Assembly (NCBI RefSeq): GCF_039962115.1
Contig: NZ_JAMPKJ010000024.1
Span: forward strand, 19,061-83,060
Direction of reading: 5' to 3'
DNA length: 64,000 bases
Origin: Funiculus sociatus GB2-C1
GTDB taxonomy: Bacteria > Cyanobacteriota > Cyanobacteriia > Cyanobacteriales > FACHB-T130
The translations under genes were made by a program, and so were the position numbers. Within the stretch, counting starts at the first letter, position 1. Every line of letters starts with the position of its first letter. The notes below the pieces were generated by a model that was not told the DNA's origin, did no database searches, and saw nothing but the letters and a program-made list of their open reading frames with translations. Below, piece by piece: positions 25,102 to 35,500 of the stretch.

Positions 25102-26652
25102 ATGATGCACCATATTATCAACCTCTTCGGAAACCTTCTCGCTCCTGCTGCTCAAAATTTTTTTCATGCACTAGATAATCCTCAAAAGATGCAGCAATCT
25201 GTTCAACAAGAGATTGTATACCGTCTTGCCAAGAGCGAATATGGCAAATCTTTAGGTATCAACTCTATTGCTGCTGATTGGCACCACATTCCAATTGTTG
25301 AATATCAAGATATTCACGAATGGGTTGAGAAACAGAAAAAAACTAAAGCTCCAATTCTTACACCTGACCCCATACTTTTTTACGAAAAAACTTCCGGAAG
25401 TAGCGGCGCAGCTAAATGGATTCCTTACACACAATCTCTGCGCTCTTCATTTAATCATATGTTCTGTGTTTGGGCGCATGACCTAATTCAGCATGGGCCA
25501 AAATTTTCCACTGGCAAGATATACTTTTGTATTTCCCCTCAGCTTGGGAATGATGCTACCGCAGAGTCAGGAGTAAAAGTTGGATTGAAGGATGACTCGG
25601 AATATTTAGATGGATGGTTGAGACAGTTTTTGAGTCCTTTTTTAGTTTCGCCTCCCGGAATAAATAGCCTCCGCAATCCAGAAGATTTCAAAAATAAACT
25701 TTCTCAAACTTTGCTACTTGAGGAGAACCTAGAAATTATCTCAATTTGGAGTCCAACTTTTCTAAAAGTTCACCTAGACTATATCCAAGAACATCAGAAA
25801 CGGCTTGTTTCTGAACTTGGGAATAAGCTATCAGTAGAACGTCAAAAGTTACTTTTAAAACCAGAAATACCCTGGACAAAGCTTTGGCGAGAACTCAAGC
25901 TGATATCCTGCTGGGATAGTGGTAATGCTGCGGATGGTGCAGGATTTTTGCGATCGCTATTTCCTGGTGTCACAATCCAAGGAAAAGGGTTACTAGCAAC
26001 TGAAGCGCCAATAACAATTCCCCTAATTGCGGCGCAGGGATGCGTTCCGCTACTCGATGAGGTGTTTTTTGAGTTTGCGGATGAAAACGGGAATATCCAC
26101 AGCCTGCACGAACTTGAGATGGGGAACGTCTATAAGATTATTATTTCACAAAAGGGGGGTCTGTATCGTTATCGAATAGGCGATCGCGTCCGCGTTACCC
26201 ATTTTTACAAAAATACACCTTGCCTGGAATTTCTCGGCAGAAGTGAGGAGATAAGCGATTTAGTTGGCGAGAAACTTCATTCTGAATTCGTGCGCGAAAT
26301 TATCGAGAGTTTGCCGCTAGAAGGAACGTTTTTTAAAAGCTTAGTTCCTGCAACTTCCCCACAGGAACATTATATTCTTTTACTCGACACAGCCAAGCAA
26401 CCTGCTGATGCGATCGCGCGACAACTAGATGATGCTTTGATGCGATCGCACCACTATAAAAAAGCTCGGCTTCTAGGTCAACTTTCTCCGGTGCGAGTGC
26501 TTGTGTCAAGACAAATACCTGAAACTTTAACTATGTACAAAACCCAGTCTGGCAGCAAGTGGGGAGACTTGAAACACCAGCTTCTTGTCACCAACCCAAT
26601 TGAAGAAAAGCTTCTAGTCGAGTTAGAAAAGCTTTCATATACCGTTGTTTAA
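25102..26652 (+). CDS. GH3-family acyl-adenylating amide synthetase-like protein
   Basis: A 516-residue member of the GH3 (auxin-responsive promoter) family, part of the ANL adenylate-forming superfamily. It has the nucleotide-binding loop TSGSSGAAKWIPYT, the acid-binding region LLATEAPITIPL and the YRYRIGDRVRV hinge motif. GH3 proteins adenylate a carboxylic acid and couple it to an amino acid or other amine. Plant members conjugate jasmonate and auxin. Bacterial members are scattered and mostly uncharacterised. As the last gene of the run it may perform the final condensation of an oxidised acid (inference). The start could be either of two ATGs at 25102 or 25105. Confidence 0.85.
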   Translation: MMHHIINLFGNLLAPAAQNFFHALDNPQKMQQSVQQEIVYRLAKSEYGKSLGINSIAADWHHIPIVEYQDIHEWVEKQKKTKAPILTPDPILFYEKTSGSSGAAKWIPYTQSLRSSFNHMFCVWAHDLIQHGPKFSTGKIYFCISPQLGNDATAESGVKVGLKDDSEYLDGWLRQFLSPFLVSPPGINSLRNPEDFKNKLSQTLLLEENLEIISIWSPTFLKVHLDYIQEHQKRLVSELGNKLSVERQKLLLKPEIPWTKLWRELKLISCWDSGNAADGAGFLRSLFPGVTIQGKGLLATEAPITIPLIAAQGCVPLLDEVFFEFADENGNIHSLHELEMGNVYKIIISQKGGLYRYRIGDRVRVTHFYKNTPCLEFLGRSEEISDLVGEKLHSEFVREIIESLPLEGTFFKSLVPATSPQEHYILLLDTAKQPADAIARQLDDALMRSHHYKKARLLGQLSPVRVLVSRQIPETLTMYKTQSGSKWGDLKHQLLVTNPIEEKLLVELEKLSYTVV

Positions 26653-26771
26653 GAATATTTCTAGGTAGAAACCGTGAGAGAGCGAAACCCAACAAATATC
26701 AAAAACTGTATTAAATTTTTGTACTCTAAGAGCGAGTTGTAATTTACAGTAGGCTGGTAAACTTATTTAAT

Positions 26772-26816
26772 AACGAAACGCTCGTTGCTGTTACAGTTCT
26801 ATTTGAGACTGATTAG
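26772..26816 (+). pseudogene. Possible remnant of a Lin0512-type gene 3' end
   Basis: Translation gives NETLVAVTVLFETD and a stop, which resembles the C-terminus of the intact neighbour (NDEMLIAVAAVTVLIETE). It lies about 120 bases before that gene starts. This may be the tail of a lost duplicate or a short duplicated stretch. The similarity is brief, so it is only suggestive. Confidence 0.4.
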
Positions 26817-26933
26817 CCTCGTCTGTGAATGCGTCAAGGATGAGGCGCGAGTAGGACAAGCCGCGCATCCGCTGTTTTACAGTTAGATTCCGCTAAAAAA
26901 GTCAGAAAATAAAGTGTCGTCAGAGGGGTAGCT

Positions 26934-27299
26934 GTGGCTCGTAAACGCTTGATTATCGAGATGGGTATGGGGATAGATCAGCACGGACAGGAACCGACTG
27001 TCGCCGCAGCAAGGGCTGTAAGAAATGCGATCGCGCATAATGCTTTGCCTGGTGTCTGGGAAGTTGCAGGGTTAAGCGATCCCGATCAAATGATAGTTGA
27101 AGTACAAGTTGCAGTACCTTACCCGGAGCAAGTGCGGGAAGCAGAGGTTTTAGCCGTGTTACCTTTCGGTCGCAAAACTCTCACTGTCGAGTCCGGCGGA
27201 ATGGTCGTTCAAGGTAGAGCAATTCCCTCTCTTAATGATAAAAATGACGAAATGCTCATCGCTGTTGCGGCTGTTACAGTTCTGATTGAAACCGAGTAG
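26934..27299 (+). CDS. Lin0512-family conserved protein
   Basis: A 121-residue protein, starting at GTG (GTGGCTCGTAAACGC), of the small conserved Lin0512 family. The conserved parts are MGMGIDQHGQEPTVAAARAV and RNAIAHNALPGVWEVAGL. The family has no established function. It has two similar halves of alpha/beta character. It lies about 280 bases after the GH3 gene in the same direction, and a role in the oxygenase locus is possible but unsupported. Confidence 0.75.
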   Translation: MARKRLIIEMGMGIDQHGQEPTVAAARAVRNAIAHNALPGVWEVAGLSDPDQMIVEVQVAVPYPEQVREAEVLAVLPFGRKTLTVESGGMVVQGRAIPSLNDKNDEMLIAVAAVTVLIETE

Positions 27300-27393
27300 T
27301 TGAGTCGATGAAGTGGGAGCGATCGCTACTATTAATTTGGAAAGCCTGTGTCACGATGGTTGTTGTATGCTCTTTTAAGCATGTTCTTGTCCT

Positions 27394-28008
27394 ATGACTC
27401 AAGCCACAAGCAAAAAGCTGACCTTTGATGAATTCCTCCAACAGTGTCCTGAAGATGGCATCTACGAGCTTGTAAATAGCAAAATTGTCAAAGTGGAGCC
27501 AACTAGAGCGCATAAGAATGTGTCCAGGTTTTTAGTGTTTGCTTTCAATGATGAAATTAGGCGCTTGGGACGTGATTACATTGTTGACAATGTAGTCATC
27601 AGAACTGTAACAGCAGATGGGGAAGAACAAGGTATAAGACCAGATGTAAGCGTAGTTAGTGCATCACAGTGGAACTCAAATGTACTAACCTACGGTGCGC
27701 TTACTGAACCAATTCAGCTCGCTTCGGAAGTTACTTCAACTAACTGGGACGACGATTATATTGATAAAGTAGACGAATACCAAAGACTCGGTATTCCCGA
27801 ATATTGGATTGTAGATTATTTAGCGATCGCTTCAAGAACTTATCTCGGTAATCCAAAAGTCCCCACTGTTTCCGCTTACCAGTTAGTCGGGGGTGAATAT
27901 CAAGTCCAACGGTTTACGGGTAATAATCGCATCATTTGCCCCACTTTTCCAGAACTAGAGCTAACTGTTGACCAAGTGGTGGCAGCTTCTCAACTACGAC
28001 AGCTATAA
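27394..28008 (+). CDS. Uma2-family endonuclease-like protein
   Basis: A 204-residue Uma2 (DUF820) protein of the PD-(D/E)xK nuclease fold. It shows the family start KLTFDEFLQQCPEDGIYELV, the conserved RPDVSVV (Asp) and the LASEVTSTNW, EYWIVDY segments that hold the E-x-K-like active site (EVTSTNW replaces the common EV.SP). Such genes are abundant in cyanobacteria and many lie alone; their role is unproven. A second, distant copy lies at 54480. The loss of the usual Pro/Ser context at the core does not prove inactivity. Confidence 0.82.
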   Translation: MTQATSKKLTFDEFLQQCPEDGIYELVNSKIVKVEPTRAHKNVSRFLVFAFNDEIRRLGRDYIVDNVVIRTVTADGEEQGIRPDVSVVSASQWNSNVLTYGALTEPIQLASEVTSTNWDDDYIDKVDEYQRLGIPEYWIVDYLAIASRTYLGNPKVPTVSAYQLVGGEYQVQRFTGNNRIICPTFPELELTVDQVVAASQLRQL

Positions 28009-28358
28009 CAAAGTAAAGATTTCAGGATGAGCAGAGAAGTTGCGATCACGCTTGATTTGGAAAGTGAGTAAAGGATGATGGAGAGGAGGAAGCGATCGTA
28101 TCTGTTGTGTTACAGCAGAATGTAGCATCTCAAAGAACTGCAAAAATGTATATAGGTACAACCTGAATAAGTCAGGAGGCAATTTCAGCATTCTGAATGT
28201 TGTTAGATGTCGAAGGTTAGAAAATCGCTCTATCGGGTCTAAGATTCTTGGTTAGAGCTTTTCTGATTTAAGTGTTAGCCTTAAAGTACAAAAACGCCAT
28301 TAGACCGTGATAAAGCTCAGGTTGTTTGTAAGTTGTTGCCTTAAGCGGCATTTTTAGT
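28009..28358. other. Gene-free stretch before the AlbA-type gene
   Basis: About 350 AT-rich bases with scattered GATCGC sites. I see no convincing gene, RNA or repeat. Confidence 0.5.
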
Positions 28359-29528
28359 ATGTCACTCAGTAATAAACCATTAGAATCTATCGACGAAGCC
28401 GACCTTCAGGAGCTATTAGTCAACCAGATCGCTGAGGGGAAGACGCTGGAATATAAGCAAGAATTACCTGGTAGTAGTGACCCTGATAAGAAAGAGTTTC
28501 TCTACGATGTTTCATCGTTTGCTAATGCATCCGGGGGTTATTTAATTTACGGTATTAAAGAAGATGCGGGTATCCCTACAGAGATTTGTGGTCTAGATAT
28601 TACCGATGTAGACGCAGTAATCTTGAGACTTGAGAGCAGCATCCAGGACGGCATAGCACCACGAATACCAGGATTGAGGGTTAAGGCTATTCGTTTGCAT
28701 AACACGCGAATAGTTATTGTCTTCCACATACCCAGAAGTTTCTCGCTACCTCATATGGTGAAATTTAAAAATGCATCAAGATTCTATTCCCGTAACTCAG
28801 CAGGTAAGTATCAGCTCGATGTGGGGGAATTAAGGACAGCTTTTACTCTATCGCAAAGCCTTACCGATCGCATCCGACACTTCCGCCAAGAGCGTCTTAG
28901 CAATATTGTGGCGCAAGAAACCCCGGTTCTTATGAATGCAGGAGCTAAGTTGGTACTGCACATTATCCCCATTGGTGCGTTTGATCCGGCATCCAGCTTT
29001 GATGTCGCTTCTCTTTACAATAAATACTTTGAACTTTTTGAGCCATTAACCAGTAATGGTTGGCAGCAAAGGCATAACTTCGATGGACACCTAACATTTA
29101 GCACCTCTGATGCAACTTTTGCTTATTCTTATCTACAGACTTTTAGGAACGGAATTATCGAAGCTGTTGATACTGCAACAGTTACTGTCTACGAAGGCAG
29201 AGGGATTATTTTTAAGGAGTACGAACAAGAGATTCTTAAGGCAATTTCGAGGTTCTTACCCCTTCAGCAAAATCTTGGTGTTGAACCGCCCCTTTTCATC
29301 ATGCTGAGCTTCTTAGGAGTGAAGGATTACATCATGGGGGTTAATTCAGGATTTGGTCGGTCATTTGGTAGTCCCATTGACCGAGATTTCCTTTTGGTTC
29401 CCGAAGTTGTAGTTGAAGACTTCAATTTCAATTCAGCTCAAATCATGAAACCTATTTTTGATGCTGTCTGGAACGCGGCTGGATTCCCTCGGTCACTCAA
29501 TTATAACGATGATGGAAACTTGCTTTGA
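28359..29528 (+). CDS. AlbA/Schlafen-type DNA-binding-domain protein
   Basis: A 389-residue protein whose N-terminal 130 residues form an AlbA_2 (Schlafen-type) putative DNA-binding domain: GKTLEYKQELP, FLYDVSSFANASGGYLIYGI and SSFANASGGY-type motifs, then YSRNSAGKYQLD. The remainder (about 190-389) is not recognised. Such proteins occur as transcription regulators or in defence contexts. No defence partner is visible here. A hairpin follows the stop. Confidence 0.8.
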   Translation: MSLSNKPLESIDEADLQELLVNQIAEGKTLEYKQELPGSSDPDKKEFLYDVSSFANASGGYLIYGIKEDAGIPTEICGLDITDVDAVILRLESSIQDGIAPRIPGLRVKAIRLHNTRIVIVFHIPRSFSLPHMVKFKNASRFYSRNSAGKYQLDVGELRTAFTLSQSLTDRIRHFRQERLSNIVAQETPVLMNAGAKLVLHIIPIGAFDPASSFDVASLYNKYFELFEPLTSNGWQQRHNFDGHLTFSTSDATFAYSYLQTFRNGIIEAVDTATVTVYEGRGIIFKEYEQEILKAISRFLPLQQNLGVEPPLFIMLSFLGVKDYIMGVNSGFGRSFGSPIDRDFLLVPEVVVEDFNFNSAQIMKPIFDAVWNAAGFPRSLNYNDDGNLL

Positions 29529-29530
29529 GC

Positions 29531-29556
29531 CTGAGGGGGTGACACGCGCCCCTCAG
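29531..29556 (+). terminator. Hairpin after the AlbA-type gene
   Basis: CTGAGGGG (29531-29538) and CCCCTCAG (29549-29556) form an eight-base-pair stem with a ten-base loop, two bases past the stop of the AlbA-type gene. A weak T run follows. It is a plausible terminator. Confidence 0.6.
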
Positions 29557-29651
29557 TAATAAGACGCAACAAGCTGCCATTTTTTCATAGCGATTTGAGA
29601 GCTATGTTCTTGATTTTAAGTATGTTTTGACGGGTTTGTCACCCCATCAGC

Positions 29652-30209
29652 TATCTAACTGAACTTGATTCTGCCATTGCAGATGCGGATCGTGGCATCA
29701 ATATGAACCGGGGTTTTCAAAAGGTGCTGAGTCATTTACCCAGCGTTGCTGCTCAGGATATTGGTAGTATCTTCAAAACAGTCAGCATAAATTTGATTTC
29801 CAGTGTTGGTGGTGCTAGTGTCCCGTTGTATGGGACTATGTTTCTACGGGCTAGCACGACGTTAGCTAACAAATTGGAACTGACCGATGAGGATATGGTG
29901 ACGCTTTTCCAAGCGTTTGTAGATGGCGTTCTGCAACGAGGTAAGCCGATGGGGGATAAAACGATGCTTGATGCCCTCTGACCCGCATCTAATGCTTTTA
30001 AGCAAGCTGTGGCTGGTTGTGCGAGTACACTAGAAGCATGACAACAAGCTGTAGCCGTAGCCGTAGAGGGAATGAAAAACACTATCCCCTTAGTAGCGAA
30101 GAAAGGGAGGGCGAGTTATTTAGGCGATCGCAGTATCAATCATCTCGATCCCGGTGCCACCTCTACCTATCTTATTCTCAAAACGCTGCTGAAAACTTTG
30201 GAAATGTAG
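29652..30209 (+). pseudogene. Dihydroxyacetone kinase DhaL subunit, dead gene
   Basis: One uninterrupted frame reads as DhaL, the ADP/phosphoryl-transfer subunit of dihydroxyacetone kinase: YLTELDSAIADADRGIN, GFQKVLSHLP, LISSVGGASVPLYGTMF and, late, [15 protein letters not shown]. It has TGA stops at 29979-29981 and 30039-30041, where the family has Ile/Leu-like residues. The metal-nucleotide motif is GDADHGIN-like but here reads ADADRGIN, so the His ligand is lost. The N-terminal 30 residues or so are missing, and no dhaK is adjacent. It is a relic of a dha operon. Confidence 0.9.
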
Positions 30210-30309
30210 AGACGCAATATATTGCGTTCTGAGTAGAATTAGAAATATTCTCTACTCGGATTTATTCTAAACCTAATCATTGCAGGATTATTAAAATTCT
30301 GCTAAAAAA

Positions 30310-31779
30310 ATGCTTTCTTCATCGCCTAAAGTATCGCTTCCCGTTTTGCCAGAAATCATTGATGGATTGCCGAATATTTCTGGGTGGGAAAAAGAGGTTA
30401 ATTTGGTAGTAAACCGCAATGAACCTGTATTTTTACCAACTACGAATCTGCGTTTAGAAGATATTTCGGCAGGGTTTGCGATCGCGCTCCATATGCACCA
30501 GCCTACCATCCCCGCAGGCTCCAATGGCGAATTCCAGAGCAACCTGCAATATATGCTTGAGCATCCCCAAGAGGGAGACAACCATAATGCAGAGCCATTC
30601 GCCTATTGTTATAGTCGCATGGGAGAATTTATTCCTGAACTTGTCGCCAATGGTTGCAATCCTCGCGTCATGCTAGATTACTCCGGAAATCTTCTCTGGG
30701 GACTGGGACAAATGGGACGCGGAGATGTCTTAGAAAATCTGAAGCGCATTACCATAGATCCAACCTACCAGCCTTATGTAGAATGGATTGGTACAATGTG
30801 GAGTCATGCAGTTGTTCCTTCTACGCCAATTCCAGATATCAAGTTGCATATTCAAGCTTGGCAACATTATTTCGCAGCGATTTTTGGTTGGGATGCACTG
30901 GCGCGGGTGAAAGGATTTTCTCCACCAGAAATGCACTTGCCAAATCATCCAGATACTTTCTTTGAATTTGTGAAAGCGCTAAAAGAATGCGGATACAAAT
31001 GGCTGATGGTTCAAGAGCATTCTGTTGAGAGTTTAACAGGTCACTCTCTGCAATACAAACATTTGCCTCACCGTCTAGTTGCTCGTAATTCTAAAGGAGA
31101 AACTTTGAGCATTACGGCATTAATTAAAACTCAAGGTTCGGATACGAAATTGGTCGGACAAATGCAGCCTTATTATGAGGCAAAAACTCTATCCCGACAG
31201 CAATTAGGTAAGGTTTCTGTGCCGCCAATTGTAACTCAGATTGGAGATGGAGAAAATGGCGGCGTGATGATGAATGAATTTCCCAGCGCCTTTAAGAAAG
31301 CTTGGTATGAAATGAGCGGAACGGGTACTGTGGGGATGACGGGGACGGAATATTTAGAATTAATTGAGGCTGCTGGTTGTACGCCTGATGATTATCCAAC
31401 TTGTCAGCCAATTGGTCAGCACCAAATTTGGGAACGAGTAGCAGATAATTACACTCCGAAAGCTGTAGCAAATGCGATTGAAGAATTGAAGCAAACAAAC
31501 TCAAATTTTCACATGGATGGTGCTTCTTGGACTAATAACTTGAGTTGGGTGAAGGGATACGAAAATGTCTTGACTCCGATGAATCAGCTTAGTGCTTTGT
31601 TTCACGAAAAGGTTGAGATGAAAGAAGGTGTTACTCAGGAATATCGGTATCGGGAAGCTTTGATGAATAATCTTTTATTGCAAACAAGCTGTTTTCGTTA
31701 TTGGGGTCAAGGGGTTTGGACTGATTATGCTAGAGAAATTTATCGTCGAGGTGAAGCTAGTCTGAAAAGTAATTTTTAA
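30310..31779 (+). CDS. Glycoside hydrolase family 57 protein
   Basis: A 489-residue protein of the GH57 fold. It has the family motif 1 (IALHMHQPTIPAG, with the H-x-H-Q-P core), later AFCYSR-like and TMWSHAVVPSTPI motif 2, and KWLMVQEHSVESL near the putative nucleophile Glu. GH57 enzymes act on alpha-1,4/1,6 glucans. A glucan phosphorylase lies at 55242, so glycogen metabolism is plausible, but other activities exist. The length agrees with the cyanobacterial orthologue group. The sole gene in this stretch, it stands alone. Confidence 0.88.
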   Translation: MLSSSPKVSLPVLPEIIDGLPNISGWEKEVNLVVNRNEPVFLPTTNLRLEDISAGFAIALHMHQPTIPAGSNGEFQSNLQYMLEHPQEGDNHNAEPFAYCYSRMGEFIPELVANGCNPRVMLDYSGNLLWGLGQMGRGDVLENLKRITIDPTYQPYVEWIGTMWSHAVVPSTPIPDIKLHIQAWQHYFAAIFGWDALARVKGFSPPEMHLPNHPDTFFEFVKALKECGYKWLMVQEHSVESLTGHSLQYKHLPHRLVARNSKGETLSITALIKTQGSDTKLVGQMQPYYEAKTLSRQQLGKVSVPPIVTQIGDGENGGVMMNEFPSAFKKAWYEMSGTGTVGMTGTEYLELIEAAGCTPDDYPTCQPIGQHQIWERVADNYTPKAVANAIEELKQTNSNFHMDGASWTNNLSWVKGYENVLTPMNQLSALFHEKVEMKEGVTQEYRYREALMNNLLLQTSCFRYWGQGVWTDYAREIYRRGEASLKSNF

Positions 31780-32573
31780 GCTTTTGGATGAAAATGAACC
31801 AGTCTTGAATTGAGCCAAAAAAAGAAAGGAGAACATGGGAGCATCCCGTTTAGTTTCAACTACTGATTCTTGAGTTGTAACTGCGGACTCCCAACTCCCA
31901 ACTCCCAACTCCTGATAAATTGAGATACTTTTACTGTTAATGCGTCTCTTGCTTCGGAAATAACCTATTTAATATCAGCACCGGATGCAGCAGTCACCGA
32001 ACTGCGTCTCATTTACTAGCTCTTGCACTCCAAAAGCCACTTTTTGAGTGTGAAATACTATGACCATTCCAACCATTATTTAAGTATTATCACTTGCCCG
32101 TTATCAGGTGTTTTTTCACTGACTATAGCAATCTTATATGAAGCGAGTATGAAGGTAGTGTTTATTTTATATAAAATTTTTACTTTTTTATAAGCAAAAT
32201 TTTTCATCTATATTAAGATTGGCATATTTATAAATAGGACACTGGTGCAGAAAATTCAAGATATGCGATCGCGCTTTTGAGCCATCTTTGCTGCAACCGC
32301 CGAAAACTCATTTTGTATCAGGGTTGGAGATTGACGAAAAAGCCTAAAAGCTTGTCAAAGTAGGCTTTCCCTAGAAAAATTCATTTATCAACCTAAAAAT
32401 CGTGATTTATAGAAATTTTTGGGAATTATAGAACTGAAGCTGCCGAAATTCGTCATTTAACTTGCTTGTTGCACATTGGGCAAATTTTGGCAAGGTTAAA
32501 CAAAATTTAGGGATGCGATCGCGTCCCAGTGTTGATTTGTTACTTAGTGAGAATTTATTGAGAAGTATAAATT
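31780..32573. other. Gene-free stretch before the giant RTX gene
   Basis: About 800 bases. It has one heptamer repeat at 31887-31914 and otherwise AT-rich DNA with poly-T stretches near 32150-32230. The promoter of the large gene should be in the right part. No other gene is supported. Confidence 0.5.
31887..31914. repeat. Heptamer tandem repeat after the GH57 gene
   Basis: Four units of ACTCCCA (the last ACTCCTG) run without a gap. It is another short tandemly repeated sequence, as between ndhF3 and ndhD3. Confidence 0.85.
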
Positions 32574-35500
32574 ATGGCAGACCTATATTTTTCTGAGTAT
32601 GTCGAGGGTAGCAGTAACAACAAAGCACTCGAAATCTACAACGGCACTGGGGCGGCAATTGACCTCGAAGCAGCAGGTTATGCCATAGACATTTATTCCA
32701 ACGGTAGCCCTACACCTATTCATACTTTCAACCTGACTGGAACCGTAGCAAATAGCGATGTCTTTGTCTTTGCACTCAATAACGGTACTAATCCAGCTAT
32801 CATTGCCCAAGCTGACCAGCTGGATACCAATCAATTTAATTGGTACAACGGCGACGATGCCATTGTGCTGCGTAAAAATACAACCATTATTGACGTAATT
32901 GGTCAGATTGGCGTAGACCCAGGCACAGAGTGGGGTACTGGGCTTACCAGTACGCAAGACAATACGCTGACTCGAAATCGAAGTGTAACGGCTGGAGATA
33001 CCAATCCCAATGATGCCTTTAACCCCACCGCTGAATGGCAAGGATTTCTTGTTAATACATTCAACGGTTTGGGCAGCTACTATGCTACACCAGTCCTGAA
33101 TAACTCTGGCTCTGTGACGCTGCCAGCTATTAATGAGGATATACCCGACCCTAACAACATCGGCACTAAGCTCTTTGATCTAATTAGTGGCTTAGTCACA
33201 GATGTTAATAATGACCCGCAAGGAATTGCCGTAACGGGGGTAGATAACAGCAACGGCATCTGGCAATACTCACTTGACGGCGGTAGCAATTGGACAAAGT
33301 TTGGTGCAGTGTCGGATACCAACGCAACAGTGTTGGGTTGGACAAGCTTGTATACAAGTCAAGTAGGTACTGCACCAAGCAGTCAAAGGCTAACGTTTGC
33401 AAATCTTAGCGGTGCCATTCAAACTGTGGGTAGTGGTGCGACTACTCTCACTAGCCTTGCCAATAGCAACATATATACTGGCTACACTACATCGTCCTTT
33501 ACCCTTGACCGAACCAAAGGCTACACCATCAACTTCAGTGTCAAAATCAACACTGAGGATCATAGCCCTGCCAGCGCACAAAAAAACCCCAGTCAAGATT
33601 CTATTGCAGATCGAGCTGGTTTCAGCATCATCGCTATTAGCTCAGACGGTCAGAAAGGTATAGAAATTGGCTTTTGGGATAATGAAATCTGGGTGCAGGA
33701 TGATGGTGTTACGCCTGGTAATGGTTCAATTTTCACCCACACTGTCAATTCTGCCGAGCGCTATTTTGGCAGCACCACGACTTTAAAGGACTATTCCCTG
33801 TCGGTTCTAGGCAACAACTACACGCTTTACGCTAACGGTACGCAAATTCTGAGTGGCTTGCTACGGGACTACACCGCCTTTGTGGGATCTATAGACCCTT
33901 ACGAAACTCCTAACTTTATCTTTTTAGGAGACGACACCACAAGTGCCTCTGCTAGTTTCGACTTGACACGGGTTGCAGTTCAGGTAGCAGAACCAAGAAT
34001 CCGCTTCGTACCCAACGCCAACTACAACGGCACCACGCCAAATATTACCTTCCGCGCTTGGGATGGGACGGATGGGATTGTTAGCGGTACTACTGAGGTA
34101 AACGCCTCAGTAAATGGAGGTACGACACCATTTAGCAGTGCTAGCGAGACAGCCACAATTACAGTTAACCCAATCAACGATGCGCCGACGTTCGTGGCTG
34201 GGGGAAATCAAAATGCGATCGCTGGCTCTGGATTACAAACTGTAGCTGGATGGGCAAGCAATTTCAATCCTGGCGCAACGGAATCAACTCAAAGTGTCGA
34301 TAGTTACATAGTTAACGTCACTAGCAACTCTGGTATTTTTGCGACTCCGCCAGCAATTGACCCGCTGACAGGCAATCTTACTTATACTCCTACTGCAACA
34401 ATTGGTACAGCTACTACAGCGACAGTTCAAGTCCAAGTCAAGGATAACGGCGGCACTGCTAACGGTGGTGTCGATACCTCAGTAGCGCAAACCTTTCAAA
34501 TTACCGTCAACCCTGGAACACCGACAGTTAGCATCCAGGCGATAGATGCTGATGCAGCAGAAGCGGGCGCAAATACTGGAACTTACCAGATTACTCGTAC
34601 TGGCAACACAACGGGCAATTTAACTGTAAAATTTGCCGTCAGTAATAACAGTGCCACCAGTGGTGACTACACCCTAACAGATAGTAACGGCAAAGCGATC
34701 GCTATCTCGAATGGAATTGCCACCGTCACTCTATTAGATGGACAAGCGTCTTTCAATATTACTCTTAGCGCAGTTGACGACATCCAAGCGGAGGCAGCTG
34801 AAACACTAAAGTTAGATTTAGTAGCTGACGCGGCGTATGCGATCGCATCTTCCCAAAATACCGCAACCGTCACCATCCAGCAAAATGACACGGTAGTCAT
34901 TAACGCCAACGACAGCGGCGAAGGTTCGCTACGACAAGCAATTATCAACGCGAACGCCCTTATTGGCACCGATACCATCGGGTTTCAAATTGGCAGTGGT
35001 TTACAGACAATTACACCCCTGTCAGCTTTACCTACCATCACCGATTCGGTAATTATTGACGGCACTACTCAGCCTGGATTTTCTGGTACTCCCATTATTC
35101 AATTAAGTGGAAGTGGGACGGGTACTGGACTGGAAATTACTGCGGGCAATAGTACAGTCCGTGGCTTAATTTTTAATGGTTTTCAGAATGGGATTGAGTT
35201 AAGCGCCGGTGGCAATAATGTTATTGCAGGCAACTTTATTGGGACGAATGCGGTGGGTAATACAGCCGCAGGTAACTCTGCCTGGGGGGTGTTTATCAAC
35301 GGTTCCTCTAACAATATCATCGGGGGAACGACGGCAGGGACGCGCAACATTATTTCCGGTAACAGTGTCGGTCTGTTCGTCACTGGTAGCGGGAATCAAA
35401 TCCAAGGTAACTACATCGGGACTGATGTCACTGGTAATGTTGACTTGGGCAATAGTGCTGACGGTATAAGCATCCAAGGAACCAACAACATCATTGGCGG

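Noticed and set aside
17570..26652. Interpretation as a standard aromatic-degradation operon
   Set aside because: There are no ring-cleavage enzymes, beta subunits or reductase, and the membrane hydroxylase and GH3 enzyme do not fit.
26653..26933. Riboswitch or RNA gene before the Lin0512 gene
   Set aside because: I saw only a short GC-rich stem-like patch (GATGAGGCGCGAGTAGGA) and no recognisable fold.
28359..29528. Defence system around the AlbA/Schlafen-type gene
   Set aside because: The neighbours are a Uma2 gene, a dead dhaL and a GH57 enzyme; no effector or recognised defence partner is nearby.
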